64,000 bases of DNA from positions 1,178,001 through 1,242,000 of the forward strand of contig NZ_JQMO01000002.1 of assembly GCF_000744785.1 (NCBI RefSeq). The letters are read 5' to 3'. Numbering within the stretch: position 1 is the stretch's first letter; each line of letters begins with the position of its first letter. This DNA comes from Kitasatospora azatica KCTC 9699. GTDB taxonomy: Bacteria; Actinomycetota; Actinomycetes; Streptomycetales; Streptomycetaceae. The notes beneath the pieces were generated by a model that did not search any database, was not told where the DNA came from, and was given only the letters and a program-made list of their open reading frames with translations. The position numbers were made by a program, and so were the translations under genes. Positions 52,847 to 62,028 of the stretch are shown here, piece after piece.

Positions 52847-54928
52847 TCAGCCGATGTCCGTGGGGTCGATCCGCACCTTGACCTGCTCCGCCCCGCGCAG
52901 CGCCAACCGCGCGATCTGCGCCGCCTTCAGCGCCGCCGCCAGCGCACCGCCCTGCCCCGGGCGCACCCGCAGCAGGGCGCGCTCCTGCTCCTGACCGCGC
53001 AACGGCGGCAGTGGCACCGGGCCGAGGATGTCCGCGCCGTCCGGCAGTCTGGTGACGCCCAGCAGGTCGGCGACAGCGGCCGGCGAGCCGGTGACCGCCG
53101 CCATCCGGGAGACCGGCGGGAAGCCCAGCTGGGCCCGCTCGGCCAGTTCCAGATCCGCGTGTCCGGCCGGATCCCAGCGGACCAGCGCCTGCACCGGACG
53201 GGCCGTCGGCTCCGCCACGACCACCACCACCCCGCCCCGGGTCGCAGGCCGCACCAGCGCGGCCGCCGCCAGCCAGAGCCGCAGCGCCTCCTCGCCCGCG
53301 CGCAGGTCGGGCCGGTTCAACAGCGCCCAGCCGTCCAGCAGCAGCGCGGCCGCGTACCCGCCCTCGGCCACCGGCTCCGCACCGGGCGTGGAGATCACCA
53401 ACGCCGGCTCGGCGGGGACGCCCGGCAGCACCGAGTCCCGCCCGGAGGTCCGCACCGGGATGCCGGGGAAGGCCTTGCCCAGTTCCTCGGCCGTCCGCCG
53501 GGCCCCCACCACCTGGGCCCGCAGCCGGAAGCCGCCGCACTCCACGCAGTGCCACTCCCCCTCGGGCACCCCGCACCAGGAGCAGCGCAGCGCCTCGGCC
53601 GCGCCGACCGCCTCCAGCGGCCCGGCGCAGTGCGCGCAGCGGGCGGGCTCACGGCAGCGCTCGCAGGCCAGCCGCGGCACGTAGCCGCGGCGCGGCACCT
53701 GCACCAGCACCGGCCCCTCGCGCAGCCCCTCGCGGGCCGCCTGCCAGGCGACCGAGGGCAGCCGGGCGGCCTGGGCGGCGGCGTCCCTGGCCTGGTCGGC
53801 GTCCTCGACGGTGCGCACCCGGGGCGCCGTCTCCCGGACCACCGGGCGTTCGGCGGCCAGCGGGCGGGCCCAGCCGGTGCGCAGCAGCTGCGCGCCCTCG
53901 ACGGTCATCGCCAGCCCGCCGAGCAGCACCGCGGCGCCCTCCTCGGCGGCGCGCAGCAGCGCCACCTCGCGCACGTGCGGGTGCGGGGCCCGCGGGTCGC
54001 TGTGGCTGCTGTCGCCGTCCGACCAGACCACCAGCAGGCCGAGGTCGTGGACCGGGGCGAAGACGGTCGCCCGGGTGCCGATCACGGCCCGGACCGAGCC
54101 GCGGCTGACCGCCAGCCAGTTGCGGTAGCGCTCCTTGGGGCCGAGGTCGGCGGTGAGCACGGCGTGCCGCTCCGGTCCGCCGAGCAGCTGAGTGAGCGCT
54201 TGCTCAACGCGTGCCACGGCCCGCCCGTCCGGCAGCACCACCAGCGCCCCGCGCCCACCCGCCAGCGTGCTCGCCACCGCCAGCGCGATCTCCTGCGGCC
54301 AGTCGGGCCCGGGCAGCGCCGTCCAGACCGCGCGCGGGGCGTGCCCCGCGGTCAGCGCCGCCAGGAACTCGGGGCCCTGCGGATAGCGCTGCCAGCTGCC
54401 GGGGGCAGGGGCCACCGGCGGCGGCAGCGGAGCCGGCGAGGGCTCGGCCTCGGCCTTGGCGTGCCGGGGCGGCACGGCGAGCTGGAGGACGTCCGCGAGG
54501 GTGCCCGCGTACCGGTCGGCGATGGTCCGACTGAGTTTCAGCAGAGCGGGCGTCAACACCCGCTCCGGCGAGAGCACCTGGGCCAGCGGAGCCAGCACCC
54601 CGGGGTAGTCGCTACTGGCGAGGCGGGCGACCACGAATCCGTCGTGCAGCTCGCCGCCCTCGCGCCGGCCGGCCGAGGTCATCCGGGCGCCGAACCGGAC
54701 CCGGACCCGGACCCCCGGCTGGGCGGACTCGGCCATGGCCACCGGGACGGCGTAGTCGTAGTACTGGTCGAGGTGGAGCAGCCCCTTGTCCACCACCACC
54801 CGGGCCACCGGCAGCTCCTCGGCCAGGTGCGCGCCGCGCCAGGTGCGGGGCTTGGCCCGGCGCACCGTCTCCCGGATCAGCGCCAGCTGCTCGGGGGGTG
54901 CCCCCGGGGTGGTGTCTTCGCTGCTCAT
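52847..54928 (-). CDS. priA: PriA-like primosomal protein N', helicase motifs degenerate
   Basis: 693 aa from ATG 54928, with GGAAGG four bases upstream; an ATG 17 codons earlier lies in the terminator arm and is less likely. The N-terminal DNA-binding domain starts LALIRETVRRAKPRTW and has HLDQYYDYAVPV. In the helicase core the Walker A site is replaced by GGRGALVVLPDGRAV (no GK[ST]) and the DEEH box by VVWSDGDSSHSDPRAPH. The Cys-rich zinc region CERCREPARCAHCAGPL...CSWCG...CVECGG is kept. Actinobacterial PriA proteins are known to lack the ATPase motifs, so a DNA-binding scaffold in replication restart is likely rather than an active helicase. Confidence 0.92.
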   Translation of the reverse strand: MSSEDTTPGAPPEQLALIRETVRRAKPRTWRGAHLAEELPVARVVVDKGLLHLDQYYDYAVPVAMAESAQPGVRVRVRFGARMTSAGRREGGELHDGFVVARLASSDYPGVLAPLAQVLSPERVLTPALLKLSRTIADRYAGTLADVLQLAVPPRHAKAEAEPSPAPLPPPVAPAPGSWQRYPQGPEFLAALTAGHAPRAVWTALPGPDWPQEIALAVASTLAGGRGALVVLPDGRAVARVEQALTQLLGGPERHAVLTADLGPKERYRNWLAVSRGSVRAVIGTRATVFAPVHDLGLLVVWSDGDSSHSDPRAPHPHVREVALLRAAEEGAAVLLGGLAMTVEGAQLLRTGWARPLAAERPVVRETAPRVRTVEDADQARDAAAQAARLPSVAWQAAREGLREGPVLVQVPRRGYVPRLACERCREPARCAHCAGPLEAVGAAEALRCSWCGVPEGEWHCVECGGFRLRAQVVGARRTAEELGKAFPGIPVRTSGRDSVLPGVPAEPALVISTPGAEPVAEGGYAAALLLDGWALLNRPDLRAGEEALRLWLAAAALVRPATRGGVVVVVAEPTARPVQALVRWDPAGHADLELAERAQLGFPPVSRMAAVTGSPAAVADLLGVTRLPDGADILGPVPLPPLRGQEQERALLRVRPGQGGALAAALKAAQIARLALRGAEQVKVRIDPTDIG

Positions 54929-54965
54929 CTGTCCTTCCCTGGGCCGCTCGCCCCCAGTGGTACCA

Positions 54966-55034
54966 CGGCGCGCTGACATGCCGCGGCGGCGACCACCCGG
55001 AGGGTGGCCGCCGCCGCGGCATGTCAGCGCGCCG
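54966..55034. terminator. Near-perfect 33-bp inverted repeat between metK and priA
   Basis: Arms 54966-54998 and 55002-55034 pair at 32 of 33 positions around a 3-nt loop. It lies 43 bp after the metK stop and just upstream of priA, with no T tract. It probably terminates metK transcription, and the stem is long enough to extrude as a cruciform. Confidence 0.8.
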
Positions 55035-55077
55035 ACCCGCTCGGCAGAGCAGGCTCAGCGCGACAAGCAGGTGAGCC

Positions 55078-56271
55078 TCAGGCGCCCGCCGCCGCCTTCA
55101 GCTGCTCGGCGCGGTCGGTCCGCTCCCAGGTGAAGTCCGGCAGCTCACGGCCGAAGTGCCCGTACGCCGCGGTCTGCGCGTAGATCGGGCGCAGCAGGTC
55201 CAGGTCGCGGATGATCGCGGCCGGGCGCAGGTCGAAGACCTGGGTGACGGCTTCCTGGATCTTGAGCACCGGCACGGTCTCGGTGCCGAAGGTCTCCACG
55301 AACAGGCCCACCGGCTCGGCCTTGCCGATCGCGTACGCGACCTGCACCTCGGCCCGGGTCGCCAGACCCGCGGCGACGATGTTCTTCGCCACCCAGCGCA
55401 TCGCGTACGCGGCCGAACGGTCCACCTTGGACGGGTCCTTGCCGGAGAAGGCGCCGCCGCCGTGGCGGGCCATGCCGCCGTAGGTGTCGATGATGATCTT
55501 GCGGCCGGTCAGACCGGCGTCACCCATCGGGCCGCCGATCTCGAACCGCCCGGTCGGGTTGACCAGCAGCCGGTAGTTCGACGTGTCGATGGTCAGGCCC
55601 TGCAGCTCCGGCTCCACCACGAACTCGCGGATGTCGGGCGCCAGCAGCGAGTCCAGGTCGATGTCACTGGCGTGCTGGGTGGAGACCACCACCGTGTCGA
55701 GGCGGACCGCCCGGTCGCCGTCGTACTCGATGGTGACCTGGGTCTTGCCGTCCGGGCGCAGGTACGGGATCGTCCCGTTCTTGCGCACCTCGGTCAGCCG
55801 ACGCGACAGCCGGTGCGCCAACGTGATCGGCAGCGGCATCAGCTCCGGCGTGTCGTCGCACGCGTAGCCGAACATCAGGCCCTGGTCGCCCGCGCCCTGC
55901 TTGTCCAGGTCGTCCTCGTCGCCCTCGACCCGGGCCTCGTGCGCGAAGTCCACGCCCTGCGCGATGTCCGGCGACTGCGCGCCGATGGACACCGACACGC
56001 CGCACGAGGCGCCGTCGAAGCCCTTCTTCGAGCTGTCGTACCCGATCTCCAGGATCTTCTCGCGCACCAGCTGCGCGATCGGCGCGTAGGCCTTGGTGGT
56101 GACCTCGCCGGCGATGTGCACCAGGCCGGTGGTGATCAGCGTCTCGACAGCGACCCGGGAGGTCGGGTCGTCCTTGAGCAGGGCGTCGAGAATGGTGTCG
56201 CTGATCTGGTCAGCGATCTTGTCGGGGTGTCCCTCGGTGACGGACTCCGAGGTGAACAGGCGGCGAGACAC
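55078..56271 (-). CDS. metK: S-adenosylmethionine synthetase
   Basis: 397 aa from GTG 56271, with GGGAG four bases upstream. Family motifs: [20 protein letters not shown] (ATP/methionine site), [12 protein letters not shown] and [20 protein letters not shown]. It makes SAM from methionine and ATP for all methylations. Independently transcribed or linked to coaBC 160 bp upstream. The leader (56272-56433) was inspected for a SAM riboswitch and none was recognised. Confidence 0.98.
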   Translation of the reverse strand: MSRRLFTSESVTEGHPDKIADQISDTILDALLKDDPTSRVAVETLITTGLVHIAGEVTTKAYAPIAQLVREKILEIGYDSSKKGFDGASCGVSVSIGAQSPDIAQGVDFAHEARVEGDEDDLDKQGAGDQGLMFGYACDDTPELMPLPITLAHRLSRRLTEVRKNGTIPYLRPDGKTQVTIEYDGDRAVRLDTVVVSTQHASDIDLDSLLAPDIREFVVEPELQGLTIDTSNYRLLVNPTGRFEIGGPMGDAGLTGRKIIIDTYGGMARHGGGAFSGKDPSKVDRSAAYAMRWVAKNIVAAGLATRAEVQVAYAIGKAEPVGLFVETFGTETVPVLKIQEAVTQVFDLRPAAIIRDLDLLRPIYAQTAAYGHFGRELPDFTWERTDRAEQLKAAAGA

Positions 56272-56433
56272 AGCGCTCCCTGGGGTTGCAGCGGCTGCTG
56301 ACTGAACGCTCCCGGCCGGGCCGGGGCATCCGGAAAGACTTGATTCCTGGAGTGTAACGGTCAGCTATCGCCGTTCAACACTCCCCCACCATGTTCTTGG
56401 ACACTCTGTCTCACGCCTCGGGAAGCCCAGGAG

Positions 56434-57654
56434 TCACACCAGTCGCACAGCCACCAAGTCCCAGACCAAGTCCGCGAGGTCCTCCTTAGGACCGTCCGGA
56501 ACCACCGTCTCGGAGCCGTCGGCCCCCAGCACCACGGCCTCGTTCGTGTCCGCCCCGAAACCCTTGGCCTCGCCGACCTCGTTGACCACCAGCAGGTCGC
56601 ACCCCTTGCGGGCCAGCTTGGCCCGACCGTTGACCAGCACGTTGTCGGTCTCGGCGGCGAATCCGACGACCAGTTGGCCGGGCCGGGCCCGCTGCGCCGA
56701 CAGCTCGGCCAGGATGTCCGGATTGCGGATCAGCGCCACCGGCGCCGGCTCCTCGCCCTCGACCTTCTTGATCTTGCCTTCGGCATATACGGCCGGACGG
56801 AAGTCGGCGACCGCCGCCGCCATCACGATGGCGTCGGCGTCGAGGGCCGCCTTGTGGGCCGCCTCGCGCAGCGCCAGCGCCGAGGAGACCCTGATCACAT
56901 CGACCCCGGCCGGGTCCGGCAGCTCGACGTTGGCGGCCAGCAGGGTGACCCTGGCGCCGCGCGCCGCAGCGGTGACGGCCAGCGCGTACCCCTGCTTGCC
57001 GGAGGAGCGGTTGCCCAGGAACCGAACCGGGTCCAGCGCCTCCCGGGTGCCGCCGGCCGAGACCACCACGTGGCGGCCCGCCAGGTCCGGCGCCGCCGTC
57101 CCCCGGGCCAGCACCCGTCGACAGGCGGCGAAGATCGCGTCCGGGTCGGGCAGCCGCCCCTTGCCGGTGTCCTTGCCGGTCAGCCGGCCGACCGCCGGCT
57201 CCAGCACGACCGCGCCGCGCCGGCGCAGCGTGGCGACGTTCTCCTGGGTGGCCGGGTGCTCCCACATCTCGGTGTGCATCGCGGGCGCGAAGACCACCGG
57301 GCAGCGGGCCGTGAGCAGCGTGTTGGTCAGCAGGTCGTCGGCCAGGCCGTGGGCCGCCTTGGCCATCAGGTCGGCGGTGGCGGGGGCGACCACCACCAGG
57401 TCGGCCTGCTGGCCGATCCGCACGTGCGGGACCTCGTGCACCCGCTCCCAGGTCTCCACCGCCGCCGGCCGCCCGGAGAGCGCCGCCCAGGTCGCCTCGC
57501 CCACGAAGTGCAGCGCGGCCGCCGTCGGCACCACGGTCACCTGGTGGCCGGACTCGGTGAAGCGGCGCAGCAGCTCGCACGCCTTGTACGCGGCGATCCC
57601 GCCGCTCACGCCGAGCACGACACGGGGCTGATTCAGGGGGCTCGTCTCACTCAC
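56434..57654 (-). CDS. coaBC: Bifunctional phosphopantothenoylcysteine decarboxylase / phosphopantothenate-cysteine ligase
   Basis: 406 aa from GTG 57654. The N-terminal CoaC flavoprotein half (1-185) has VLGVSGGIAAYKACELLRR, the HxxH area VPHVRI, and the active-site PAMHTEMWEHPATQEN. The C-terminal CoaB half has VVSAGGTREALDPVRFLGN with RSSGKQG, and NPDILAEL. Two steps of coenzyme A synthesis in one protein. It follows rpoZ at about 90 bp on the same strand; the strong terminator after rpoZ separates them. Confidence 0.97.
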   Translation of the reverse strand: MSETSPLNQPRVVLGVSGGIAAYKACELLRRFTESGHQVTVVPTAAALHFVGEATWAALSGRPAAVETWERVHEVPHVRIGQQADLVVVAPATADLMAKAAHGLADDLLTNTLLTARCPVVFAPAMHTEMWEHPATQENVATLRRRGAVVLEPAVGRLTGKDTGKGRLPDPDAIFAACRRVLARGTAAPDLAGRHVVVSAGGTREALDPVRFLGNRSSGKQGYALAVTAAARGARVTLLAANVELPDPAGVDVIRVSSALALREAAHKAALDADAIVMAAAVADFRPAVYAEGKIKKVEGEEPAPVALIRNPDILAELSAQRARPGQLVVGFAAETDNVLVNGRAKLARKGCDLLVVNEVGEAKGFGADTNEAVVLGADGSETVVPDGPKEDLADLVWDLVAVRLV

Positions 57655-57690
57655 GCGGTCAGCTTATTGCTCAGACGTTCGCGAATACGC

Positions 57691-57723
57691 AAAAGGGCCC
57701 ACCGGAGGAATCCGGTGAGCCCC
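57691..57723 (-). terminator. Rho-independent terminator downstream of rpoZ
   Basis: On the minus strand the stem GGGCTCACCGGA / TCCGGTGGGCCC is followed by TTTTGCG. A classical hairpin with T run, 20 bp after the rpoZ stop. Confidence 0.88.
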
Positions 57724-57743
57724 TGCTGGGCAGTGAGCAGCCG

Positions 57744-58010
57744 TCAGGCGGCGTCGACCGCCTCGGCGGTCAGCATGCCCGCGTTGATCTCGCGCAGCGC
57801 GATCGACAGCGGCTTCTCGTGCACGTGGGTGTCGACCAGCGGGCCGACGTACTCCAGCAGACCCTCGCCGAGCTGCGAGTAGTACGCGTTGATCTGGCGG
57901 GCACGCTTGGCGGCGTAGATCACCAGGCTGTACTTCGAGTCCGTGGCCTCGAGCAGCTCGTCGATCGGCGGGTTGATGATGCCCTCGGGCGCGGTCATGG
58001 AAGAGGACAC
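57744..58010 (-). CDS. rpoZ: RNA polymerase omega subunit
   Basis: 88 aa from GTG 58010, with GGAAGG seven bases upstream. The omega domain is [20 protein letters not shown] followed by [20 protein letters not shown], then the actinobacterial extension [17 protein letters not shown]. It stabilises the beta' subunit of RNA polymerase. It lies 34 bp downstream of gmk, the usual gmk-rpoZ pair in actinobacteria. Confidence 0.97.
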   Translation of the reverse strand: MSSSMTAPEGIINPPIDELLEATDSKYSLVIYAAKRARQINAYYSQLGEGLLEYVGPLVDTHVHEKPLSIALREINAGMLTAEAVDAA

Positions 58011-58044
58011 GCGAAAACCTTCCGAAAGGGTGGAAAAGAAAAGG

Positions 58045-58602
58045 TCAGACTACACCGAGCAAGGCTAGCAGCTCGGCCGCGACCTGCTCGACCGAGGTGT
58101 TCACCAGCGTGGTGTCGAATTCGGGTTCGGCGGCCAGTTCGACCCGGGCGGCGGCCAGCCGTTCGTCGATGACCTCCTGCGGCTCGGTGCCCCGGCCGGT
58201 GAGCCGGCGGACCAGCTCCTCCCAGCTCGGCGGAGCCAGGAAGACCAGCTGCGCCTCGGGCATCGACTCGCGGACCTGGCGGGCGCCCTGCAGGTCGATC
58301 TCCAGCAGCACGGGCTCGCCGCGCTCCAGCTTCTGTTCGACCGCGGCCCTCGGGGTGCCGTACCGGTTGCCGGCGAAGACGGCCGACTCCAGCAGTTCGC
58401 CGTTGGCGACCAGCTTGTCGAACTCGTCGTTGTCGACGAAGTGGTAGTGGACCCCGTCCTTCTCGCCTGGCCTGGGGCGCCGGGTGGTCGCCGAGACCGA
58501 GAGCCAGACCTCGGGGTGCTGCTGCCTCATATGAGCGACGACCGTGCTCTTGCCGACCCCCGAAGGGCCGGAGAGCACGGTCAGCCGCGGACGTTCACTC
58601 AT
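58045..58602 (-). CDS. gmk: Guanylate kinase
   Basis: 185 aa from ATG 58602; a start 13 codons upstream is less likely. P-loop [20 protein letters not shown]-binding [13 protein letters not shown] and [15 protein letters not shown], and [15 protein letters not shown] are all present. It converts GMP to GDP with ATP. Upstream by about 48 bp is mIHF, so mihF, gmk and rpoZ probably form one transcript. Confidence 0.97.
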   Translation of the reverse strand: MSERPRLTVLSGPSGVGKSTVVAHMRQQHPEVWLSVSATTRRPRPGEKDGVHYHFVDNDEFDKLVANGELLESAVFAGNRYGTPRAAVEQKLERGEPVLLEIDLQGARQVRESMPEAQLVFLAPPSWEELVRRLTGRGTEPQEVIDERLAAARVELAAEPEFDTTLVNTSVEQVAAELLALLGVV

Positions 58603-58650
58603 GCACCGATTATCCCGGATCCTGGACGAACCCGGGACCACCGGTCCCCA

Positions 58651-58977
58651 CTAGGACGCGGTACCACCGAACTCGCGCTCCAGCGAGGCGATCTGGTTGG
58701 TACCGAGGCCGCGGACCCGACGGCTCTCGCTGATGCCGAGCCGCTCCATGATCTGCTTGGCGCGGACCTTGCCGACGCCCGGAAGGCTCTCCAGCAGTGC
58801 GGAGACCTTCATCTTGCCGATGACCTCGTTGTCGGCCTTGCCGGCCTTGATCACCTCGTGCAGGGAGGCGCCGGAGTGCTTGAGCCGGTTCTTCACCTCG
58901 GCGCGCTCCCGGCGAGCCTCGGCGGCCTTGGCCAGCGCAGCGGAGCGCTGTTCAGGGGTAAGGGGCGGAAGAGCCAC
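58651..58977 (-). CDS. mihF: Integration host factor, actinobacterial type (mIHF)
   Basis: 108 aa from GTG 58977 (VALPPLTPEQRSAALAKAAE), with GAGG eight bases upstream. The helix-hairpin-helix-like DNA-binding core is ALLESLPGVGKVRAKQIMER, then LGISESRRVRGLG. This is the actinobacterial nucleoid protein first known from mycobacteriophage L5 integration and important for development in streptomycetes; it is unrelated to E. coli IHF. A 287-bp gap upstream holds its promoter and the pyrimidine operon terminator. Confidence 0.96.
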   Translation of the reverse strand: MALPPLTPEQRSAALAKAAEARRERAEVKNRLKHSGASLHEVIKAGKADNEVIGKMKVSALLESLPGVGKVRAKQIMERLGISESRRVRGLGTNQIASLEREFGGTAS

Positions 58978-59170
58978 GCCGTTCACCTCAGGGTCTGGAA
59001 GGAAATGAAGTGCTAGGACATTGGTCGAACCAGGAGCCTGCCGCAACCCCCCGGGGCTGTGGCCGCAGTGGAACCTAGCCGCTCTGACCTGCGAGAGCAA
59101 CGAGAAACGCACCGCCAAGGGCACCTACCGCCGGACATTACCCGCATTGCGCGCCCACGTCAGGAAAAGA

Positions 59171-59214
59171 ACCCGAAAAGTCCTGGTCAGCATAGGTAGG
59201 CCAGGACTTTTCGG
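59171..59214. terminator. Terminator of the pyrimidine operon (perfect 15-bp stem)
   Basis: CCCGAAAAGTCCTGG and CCAGGACTTTTCGGG, perfect arms with a 14-nt loop, 50 bp beyond the pyrF stop. It sits between pyrF and mihF; the A/T steps in the stem suit termination in either direction. Confidence 0.8.
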
Positions 59215-59264
59215 GAGAAATCGGCCCGCTTTGAGCCCAGTTCGTCAAACGAATGTGACAGCGC

Positions 59265-60110
59265 TCACATCGCGACCGCGGCCCGAGCCTCGTCGACGAA
59301 GCGCTGCGCGGCCTCCCGCAGCGCCGCAACGGACGGCCCGTGCTTGAGCACGTCCCGGCTGACGCTCGGCACCACATCGCGCACCGCGCCGCCGAAGACC
59401 CGCGGCAGGTCGGCCATGGTGGCGCCCTGGGCGCCGATCCCGGGGGCCAGCAGCGGGCCGTTGATCGCCAGGTCCACACCGGCGTCGGCCAGCGTCGCGC
59501 CGACCACCGCGCCGAAGGAGCCGAGCGGCTCGGCGCCCGCGTTCTCGGCCGCGAGCCGGCGCAGCACCTGCTGAGCCACGCTCACCCCGTCCGGGCCGGT
59601 GGCGCGCTGCACCTCGAAGCCCTCGGGATTGGAGGTCAGCGCCAGCGCGAAGACGCCGCAGCCGTTGGCCCGGGCCAGGTCGAGGGCGGGCTGCAGCGAG
59701 CCGAAGCCCAGGTAGGGGCTGACCGTGACGGCGTCGGAGAAGAGCGGGCTGCCCGGGGCGAGGAAGGCCTCGGCGTAGGCGGCCATGGTGGAGCCGATGT
59801 CGCCGCGCTTGGCGTCCATCAGCACCAGGGCGCCGGCCGCGCGGGCGTCCGCCACGGTCTGCTCGAGCACCGCGACGCCCTTGCTGCCGAACCGCTCGAA
59901 GAAGGCGGCCTGCGGCTTGAGCACGGCGACCCGGTCGGCCAGCGCCTCGACCACGGTGCGGCTGAAGGTCTCCAGTCCGGCCAGGTCGTCGCCCAGGCCC
60001 CAGGCGGCGAGCAGCGCGGCGTGCGGGTCGATGCCGACGCAGAGCTGGCCGCGCTCGTCCATGGCGTGGCGCAGGCGCCCACCAAAGGGCTCGGGGTCGA
60101 AGGGGGTCAT
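59265..60110 (-). CDS. pyrF: Orotidine 5'-phosphate decarboxylase
   Basis: 281 aa from ATG 60110, the A of which is shared with the preceding gene's stop (ATGA). It is the longer actinobacterial type 2 family: VGIDPHAALLAAWGL, ALVLMDAKRGDIGSTMAAYA with the catalytic Lys-Asp cluster, PYLGFGSLQPALD, and FGAVVGATLADAG. It makes UMP from OMP, the last step of the pathway. Last gene of the operon, followed by a strong hairpin. Confidence 0.96.
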   Translation of the reverse strand: MTPFDPEPFGGRLRHAMDERGQLCVGIDPHAALLAAWGLGDDLAGLETFSRTVVEALADRVAVLKPQAAFFERFGSKGVAVLEQTVADARAAGALVLMDAKRGDIGSTMAAYAEAFLAPGSPLFSDAVTVSPYLGFGSLQPALDLARANGCGVFALALTSNPEGFEVQRATGPDGVSVAQQVLRRLAAENAGAEPLGSFGAVVGATLADAGVDLAINGPLLAPGIGAQGATMADLPRVFGGAVRDVVPSVSRDVLKHGPSVAALREAAQRFVDEARAAVAM

Positions 60111-61132
60111 GATGTCCTTTGCGAGTCTGCGCGGTGGGCCAGTCCCACCGCGTCGGTGTACTTGGCCAGTCCCCGGGCCGCGAGCAGCTCGCGCAGCTCG
60201 GCGAGGATCCGCAGCGGCGCCGCCGGGTCCTGGAAGAGCGCGGTGCCGACCGCCACTCCGGCGGCCCCGGCCAGGGTGAACTCCAGTGCGTCGCGGCCGT
60301 TGCGGATGCCGCCCATGCCGAGGATCGGCACCTGCGGGATCCGCCCGGCGAGCATCGCGGCGTGCACCTGGTAGACGCAGCGCACCGCGATCGGGCGCAG
60401 CGCGGGGCCGGAGAGCCCGCCGGCGCCGGCGGCCAGGGCCGGGCGCAGGGTGTCCAGGTCGATCGCCAGGCCCAGGGCGGTGTTGATCATCGACAGGCCG
60501 TCGGCCCCGGCGTGCACGCACGCGGCCGCGATCTCGGTGATCGAGGTGACGTCGGGGGTCAGCTTGGCGTAGACCGGCAGCTGCGGGTCGGCCACCGCCC
60601 GTACGGCGCGCACCACGTCGTAGGAGGTGGCCGGGTTGCATGCGAAGACCAGGCCGCGGTCGGCGACGTTGGGGCCGGAGATGTTGACCTCGATGCCGAC
60701 CACACCGGGTTGGCCGTTCAGCCGTTCGGCGGTCTCGGTGAACTCCTCCAGCCGCTCGCCCGCGATCGAGACCAGCACCCGGGCGCCGCGCTCGGCCAGC
60801 CAGGGCAGCTCCTGGCGGACGAAGGCCTCGATGCCCGAGCCCTGCAGGCCGATCGCGTTGAGCATGCCGGAGGGCGTCTCGGCCATCCGCGGGGCGGCCT
60901 CGCCGGAGCGCGGGTACGGCATGATCGTCTTGGTGGTGACGGTGCCGAGCTGGTCCAGCGGGACGAACCGGGCCAGTTCGCGCCCGTAGCCGGCGCAGCC
61001 GGAGGCGGTGCTCAGCGGGTTGGGCAGGGTGAGCGGGCCGAGCGGCGCGCTCAGGTCGACGTCCTCGGCGGCGATCACCGGTGCATCCCCGACCATCCGT
61101 GCGTCCCCACTCATCCGTGCACCCTCGCTCAT
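60107..61132 (-). CDS. Class 1B-like dihydroorotate dehydrogenase, active-site Cys replaced
   Basis: 341 aa. FMN-barrel with ASGCAGYGRELARFVPLDQL and TKTIMPYPRSGEAAPRMAET, typical of class 1B. Two key positions differ: NISGPNVADRG has Gly where class 1 enzymes carry the catalytic base Cys (N-[LI]-S-C-P-N), and LNAIGLQGSG has Gly where orotate-binding Asn is expected (LQNPG). GMGGIRNGRDALEF binds FMN phosphate. It overlaps the PyrK-like gene and pyrF by 4 bp on each side. The 5' end contains three near-repeats of an 18-bp ATG-containing unit, so the exact start is uncertain. Confidence 0.88.
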   Translation of the reverse strand: MSEGARMSGDARMVGDAPVIAAEDVDLSAPLGPLTLPNPLSTASGCAGYGRELARFVPLDQLGTVTTKTIMPYPRSGEAAPRMAETPSGMLNAIGLQGSGIEAFVRQELPWLAERGARVLVSIAGERLEEFTETAERLNGQPGVVGIEVNISGPNVADRGLVFACNPATSYDVVRAVRAVADPQLPVYAKLTPDVTSITEIAAACVHAGADGLSMINTALGLAIDLDTLRPALAAGAGGLSGPALRPIAVRCVYQVHAAMLAGRIPQVPILGMGGIRNGRDALEFTLAGAAGVAVGTALFQDPAAPLRILAELRELLAARGLAKYTDAVGLAHRADSQRTS

Positions 61133-61983
61133 CCGTGCACCCCCATCGCGGCGGCGCCTTCCAGATCGGCCGGCACGGTCCCGAGGTCGGCCCAGCGCAC
61201 CCGGGCGCCGTCGAAGACCGGGCCGTCGGTGCAGGACCGGACGAACCGGCTGCGGCCGTCCTCGCCGACCACCGGCAGCACGCAGCTCATGCAGATGCCC
61301 ACACCACAGGCCATCTCGGCCTCCACCGAGGTGTGCACCCGGATCCCGAGCTCGGCCGCGATCGCGCTGACCCCGGCCAGGGTCGGCATCGGTCCGCCGG
61401 CGTGCACCACGGTGGCGTCGATCGCCTCGACGGCCTGGGCCAGCGGGTCGGTGACCCGTCCGGTCAGGCCGAGCGAGCCGTCCTCGGTGAGCACCAGCAC
61501 GTCGGGGGTGAGGGCCCGGGCCTGGTCGACGCCGTAGAGCCGGTCGGCGGTGGCCGCGCCGAGGATGAAACCGACCTGGCCGCCGCGCCGCAGCAGTTCG
61601 GCGCCGAGGGCGAACAGCGGCGCGCTGCCGTAGCCGTCGCCGACCAGCAGCGCGCTGACCGGTCCGTCGGGCAGCGGGAACGGGGTGCCGAGCGGGGCGA
61701 TCAGGTCGAGTTCGGCGCCGACCGGGCTGGCGACCAGTTCCCTGGTGCCCGCCCCGTGCGCGGCCAGCACCAGCTCGACGGTGCCCTCGACCGGGTCGGC
61801 CCGGTGGATCGAGAAGGCCCGGCGGAGCAGCAGGGCGCTGCTCTCACCGCCGACCGCGAGGGTCGCGAAGTGCCCGGGCCGCACCCGCTCCGGCACGCCG
61901 GGCGCGCGCAGCACCAGCCGGTGGTAGGCCCCTTCGGACCGGTTGGCGAGCACCTCGGCTCGCAGCTGCAGGGGGTTGGCCAT
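61129..61983 (-). CDS. pyrK: Dihydroorotate dehydrogenase electron-transfer subunit (PyrK-like)
   Basis: 284 aa from ATG 61983, with GAAAGGTG upstream. FAD domain (RRAFSIHRADPVEGTVELVL), NAD-binding domain (ALLVGDGYGSAPLFALGAEL), and a C-terminal [2Fe-2S] site ACGVGICMSCVLPV with a later Cys in FVRSCTDG. In class 1B DHODH it passes electrons from the FMN subunit to NAD. It overlaps the class 1B-like pyrD, its natural partner. Since that partner lacks the usual base, the pair may oxidise another substrate. Confidence 0.93.
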   Translation of the reverse strand: MANPLQLRAEVLANRSEGAYHRLVLRAPGVPERVRPGHFATLAVGGESSALLLRRAFSIHRADPVEGTVELVLAAHGAGTRELVASPVGAELDLIAPLGTPFPLPDGPVSALLVGDGYGSAPLFALGAELLRRGGQVGFILGAATADRLYGVDQARALTPDVLVLTEDGSLGLTGRVTDPLAQAVEAIDATVVHAGGPMPTLAGVSAIAAELGIRVHTSVEAEMACGVGICMSCVLPVVGEDGRSRFVRSCTDGPVFDGARVRWADLGTVPADLEGAAAMGVHG

Positions 61984-62028
61984 GGACGGACACCTTTCGA
62001 CCGCTCCGAGCTGGTGGTACACGAAACC

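Noticed and set aside
56272..56433. SAM riboswitch in the metK leader
   Set aside because: No conserved SAM-I, SAM-II or SAM-IV core could be recognised by eye; the leader is short. A covariance-model search would settle it.
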